64,000 nucleotides of DNA from Brevundimonas sp. SGAir0440 (GTDB taxonomy: Bacteria; Pseudomonadota; Alphaproteobacteria; Caulobacterales; Caulobacteraceae): contig NZ_CP039435.1 in the NCBI RefSeq assembly GCF_005484585.1, positions 682,001 through 746,000 on the forward strand. Reading direction: 5' to 3'. Below, piece after piece: positions 62,649 through 64,000 of this stretch; position 1 is the first letter of the stretch, and each line of letters begins with the position of its first letter. The notes below the pieces were generated by a model. That model did not search any database. It was not told the origin of the DNA and was given only the letters and a program-made list of their open reading frames with translations. The translations under genes and the position numbers were made by a program.

Positions 62649-63949
62649 GCGAGGTTTTCAGCCACACCATCGCGCGTGAAGCGCCCTGGGTCGATCCGGT
62701 CGCGGTGGCGGCGGGTCTCGGCGGCGGCGACGGCGCCTTGGCCCTGTTGTCGGACGGCGGGCCGGGCGGTCGCTGGTCCCACGTCGCCCAGGCGCCGGAC
62801 GCGGTGCGCGTCGGTCCTGTGGATGAGGCCGCGCCGTTCGGGGCGCTGCGGGATCCGCTGTTCGCCACCGGTGTCGTCGGTCTGGCCGCCTATGATGCTG
62901 GCGCCCGGCCGGCCACCGGACCGCGCGAGACGGTTTGGCCCGATCTGATGCTGGCCCGCTATCCCGCCATGCTGAGCTTCGATCATCAAAGGCGCTCAGT
63001 ATGCGCCACGGGAAGAGGTGCGACGGCGGAGCAGGCGACGGCGGCGGCCGAGCGGGCCCTGACCTGGCTGGCGACGGCCGCACCGGTCGTGACCCCGTCG
63101 GCGCCAGCCGACCGGTTCGAGGCCGAGGCGCCGGCAAGCGCCTACCGCGACGCGGTCGCGGATGTGGTGGAACGCATCGGGGCGGGGGAGCTGTTCCAGG
63201 CCAATCTCGCCCGGGCCTGGTCCGGGGAGCTGAGCCCCGGTCGCGATCCATTCGAGGTCTTCCTGCGGCTGCAAAAGGAGCGGGCGTCGCCGTTCGGGGC
63301 CTATTGGCGGGTCGGGGATCGGGCGCTGGTGTCGAACTCCCCCGAACTGTTCCTCGCCTTCGATCCCGCCAGCCGCCGCATCGAGGCGCGTCCGATTAAG
63401 GGCACGCGCCCACGCGCGGACGATCCCGATCAGGACCAGGCCCTGGCGAGCGAGCTTCGGGCCAGCCTGAAGGATCGCGCGGAAAATCTGATGATCGTGG
63501 ACCTGATGCGCAACGATCTGGCGCGCGTGTCACGGCCCGGATCGGTCCAGGTGGAGACCCTGTTCGAAGTCGAGCAGCACCCGACGGTGCATCATCTGGT
63601 CTCGACCGTGACGGGCGAGGCCCAGCCCGCAGTGGGTCCAGCCGACCTGCTGGAGGCGACCTTCCCGCCCGGTTCGATCACCGGCGCGCCCAAGCATCAG
63701 GCGATGAAGGTGATCGCCGCGCACGAACGGCCGCGCGGACCCTGGTGCGGGTCGTTGTTCCTGATCGGCGACGGCGCCCTGACCGCATCGGTCTTGATCC
63801 GGACCGCCGGTTTCGAACGGAAAGACGGCGTCTGGAACTATCGCACCCTCGCCGGGGCCGGCATCGTCGTGGACAGCGATCCGGCCGCCGAAGAGGCGGA
63901 AACGGACGTCAAGATTTCAGCGATGCGACAGGCGTTGGTCGAGATGTAA
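62645..63949 (+). CDS. pabB: Aminodeoxychorismate synthase component I
   Basis: 434 residues from GTG 62645. Chorismate-binding domain: GAGELFQANLARAW, PIKGTRPR, KDRAENLMIVDLMRNDL, TVHHLVSTVTGE, FPPGSITGAPKHQAM, and GAGIVVDSDP. It makes 4-amino-4-deoxychorismate for folate. The weak N-terminal region is typical of the shorter bacterial form. Confidence 0.93.
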   Translation: MSEVFSHTIAREAPWVDPVAVAAGLGGGDGALALLSDGGPGGRWSHVAQAPDAVRVGPVDEAAPFGALRDPLFATGVVGLAAYDAGARPATGPRETVWPDLMLARYPAMLSFDHQRRSVCATGRGATAEQATAAAERALTWLATAAPVVTPSAPADRFEAEAPASAYRDAVADVVERIGAGELFQANLARAWSGELSPGRDPFEVFLRLQKERASPFGAYWRVGDRALVSNSPELFLAFDPASRRIEARPIKGTRPRADDPDQDQALASELRASLKDRAENLMIVDLMRNDLARVSRPGSVQVETLFEVEQHPTVHHLVSTVTGEAQPAVGPADLLEATFPPGSITGAPKHQAMKVIAAHERPRGPWCGSLFLIGDGALTASVLIRTAGFERKDGVWNYRTLAGAGIVVDSDPAAEEAETDVKISAMRQALVEM

Positions 63950-64000
63950 GGGTCAGCAACCGCTGCAAGGGATCATTTCAACGGTGCGCGGTCGCAGATA

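Overview
The window is a GC-rich alphaproteobacterial chromosome segment, most likely from a Caulobacterales bacterium (Brevundimonas/Caulobacter-like). The evidence is the chvI-chvG-hprK-EIIA-ptsH order, alphaproteobacterial LexA-type boxes (GTTC-N7-GTTC), many TTG/GTG starts, and the pairing of a TonB receptor with a phytase. Genus-level assignment is inference.

Layout. (1) 1-10,700: accessory island with a type I restriction-modification operon (hsdM-hsdS-hsdR, hsdR running off the left edge), several unrecognised genes, a possible HEPN-type protein and a serine recombinase. (2) 10,709-24,810: a 14.1-kb integrated element bounded by a perfect 18-bp direct repeat whose sequence looks like the CCA end of a tRNA or tmRNA. 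At the right end are a P4-type tyrosine integrase and a broken DUF2971 gene. A divergent early region carries overlapping small genes, including an excisionase-like protein and an S24-like domain without its catalytic residues. A late region carries a tail fibre-like protein, small membrane (holin-like) proteins, a GH19-like endolysin and overlapping Rz/Rz1 spanins. A phytanoyl-CoA dioxygenase-family gene is carried as cargo. No terminase, portal, capsid or tape-measure gene is visible, so this is either a decayed prophage or a compact satellite-like element. The integrase promoter holds two LexA-type boxes and a third lies near the left end, so SOS-linked mobilisation is plausible. (3) 24,857-63,950: ordinary chromosome.

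Chromosomal part: uraH, lipocalin blc, an SDR, a retropepsin-like protease, xerC-DUF484, transaldolase-like fsa divergent from priA, bioB divergent from ahcY across a palindromic operator candidate, and a YhiN-type flavoprotein. These are followed by the ChvI/ChvG two-component system overlapping the PTS-Ntr regulatory genes, an AdeRS/BaeRS-like two-component pair, phytase divergent from a TonB receptor, lpdA, mutS, and a cobalamin riboswitch leading into btuB. The right end carries an aldo/keto reductase-like gene, maiA with a fumarylacetoacetase-family gene, a cluster of small stress-type membrane proteins, a membrane protein/winged-helix pair, a tyrosine phosphatase and pabB.

The most unusual part is the 14.1-kb element: SOS-type boxes at both ends, repeated CCCTAAA arm-like sites inside both att repeats, lysis and receptor-binding genes without head genes, and a metabolic cargo gene. 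The same core repeat sits at the inner edge of the restriction island, which suggests tandem integration at one site.
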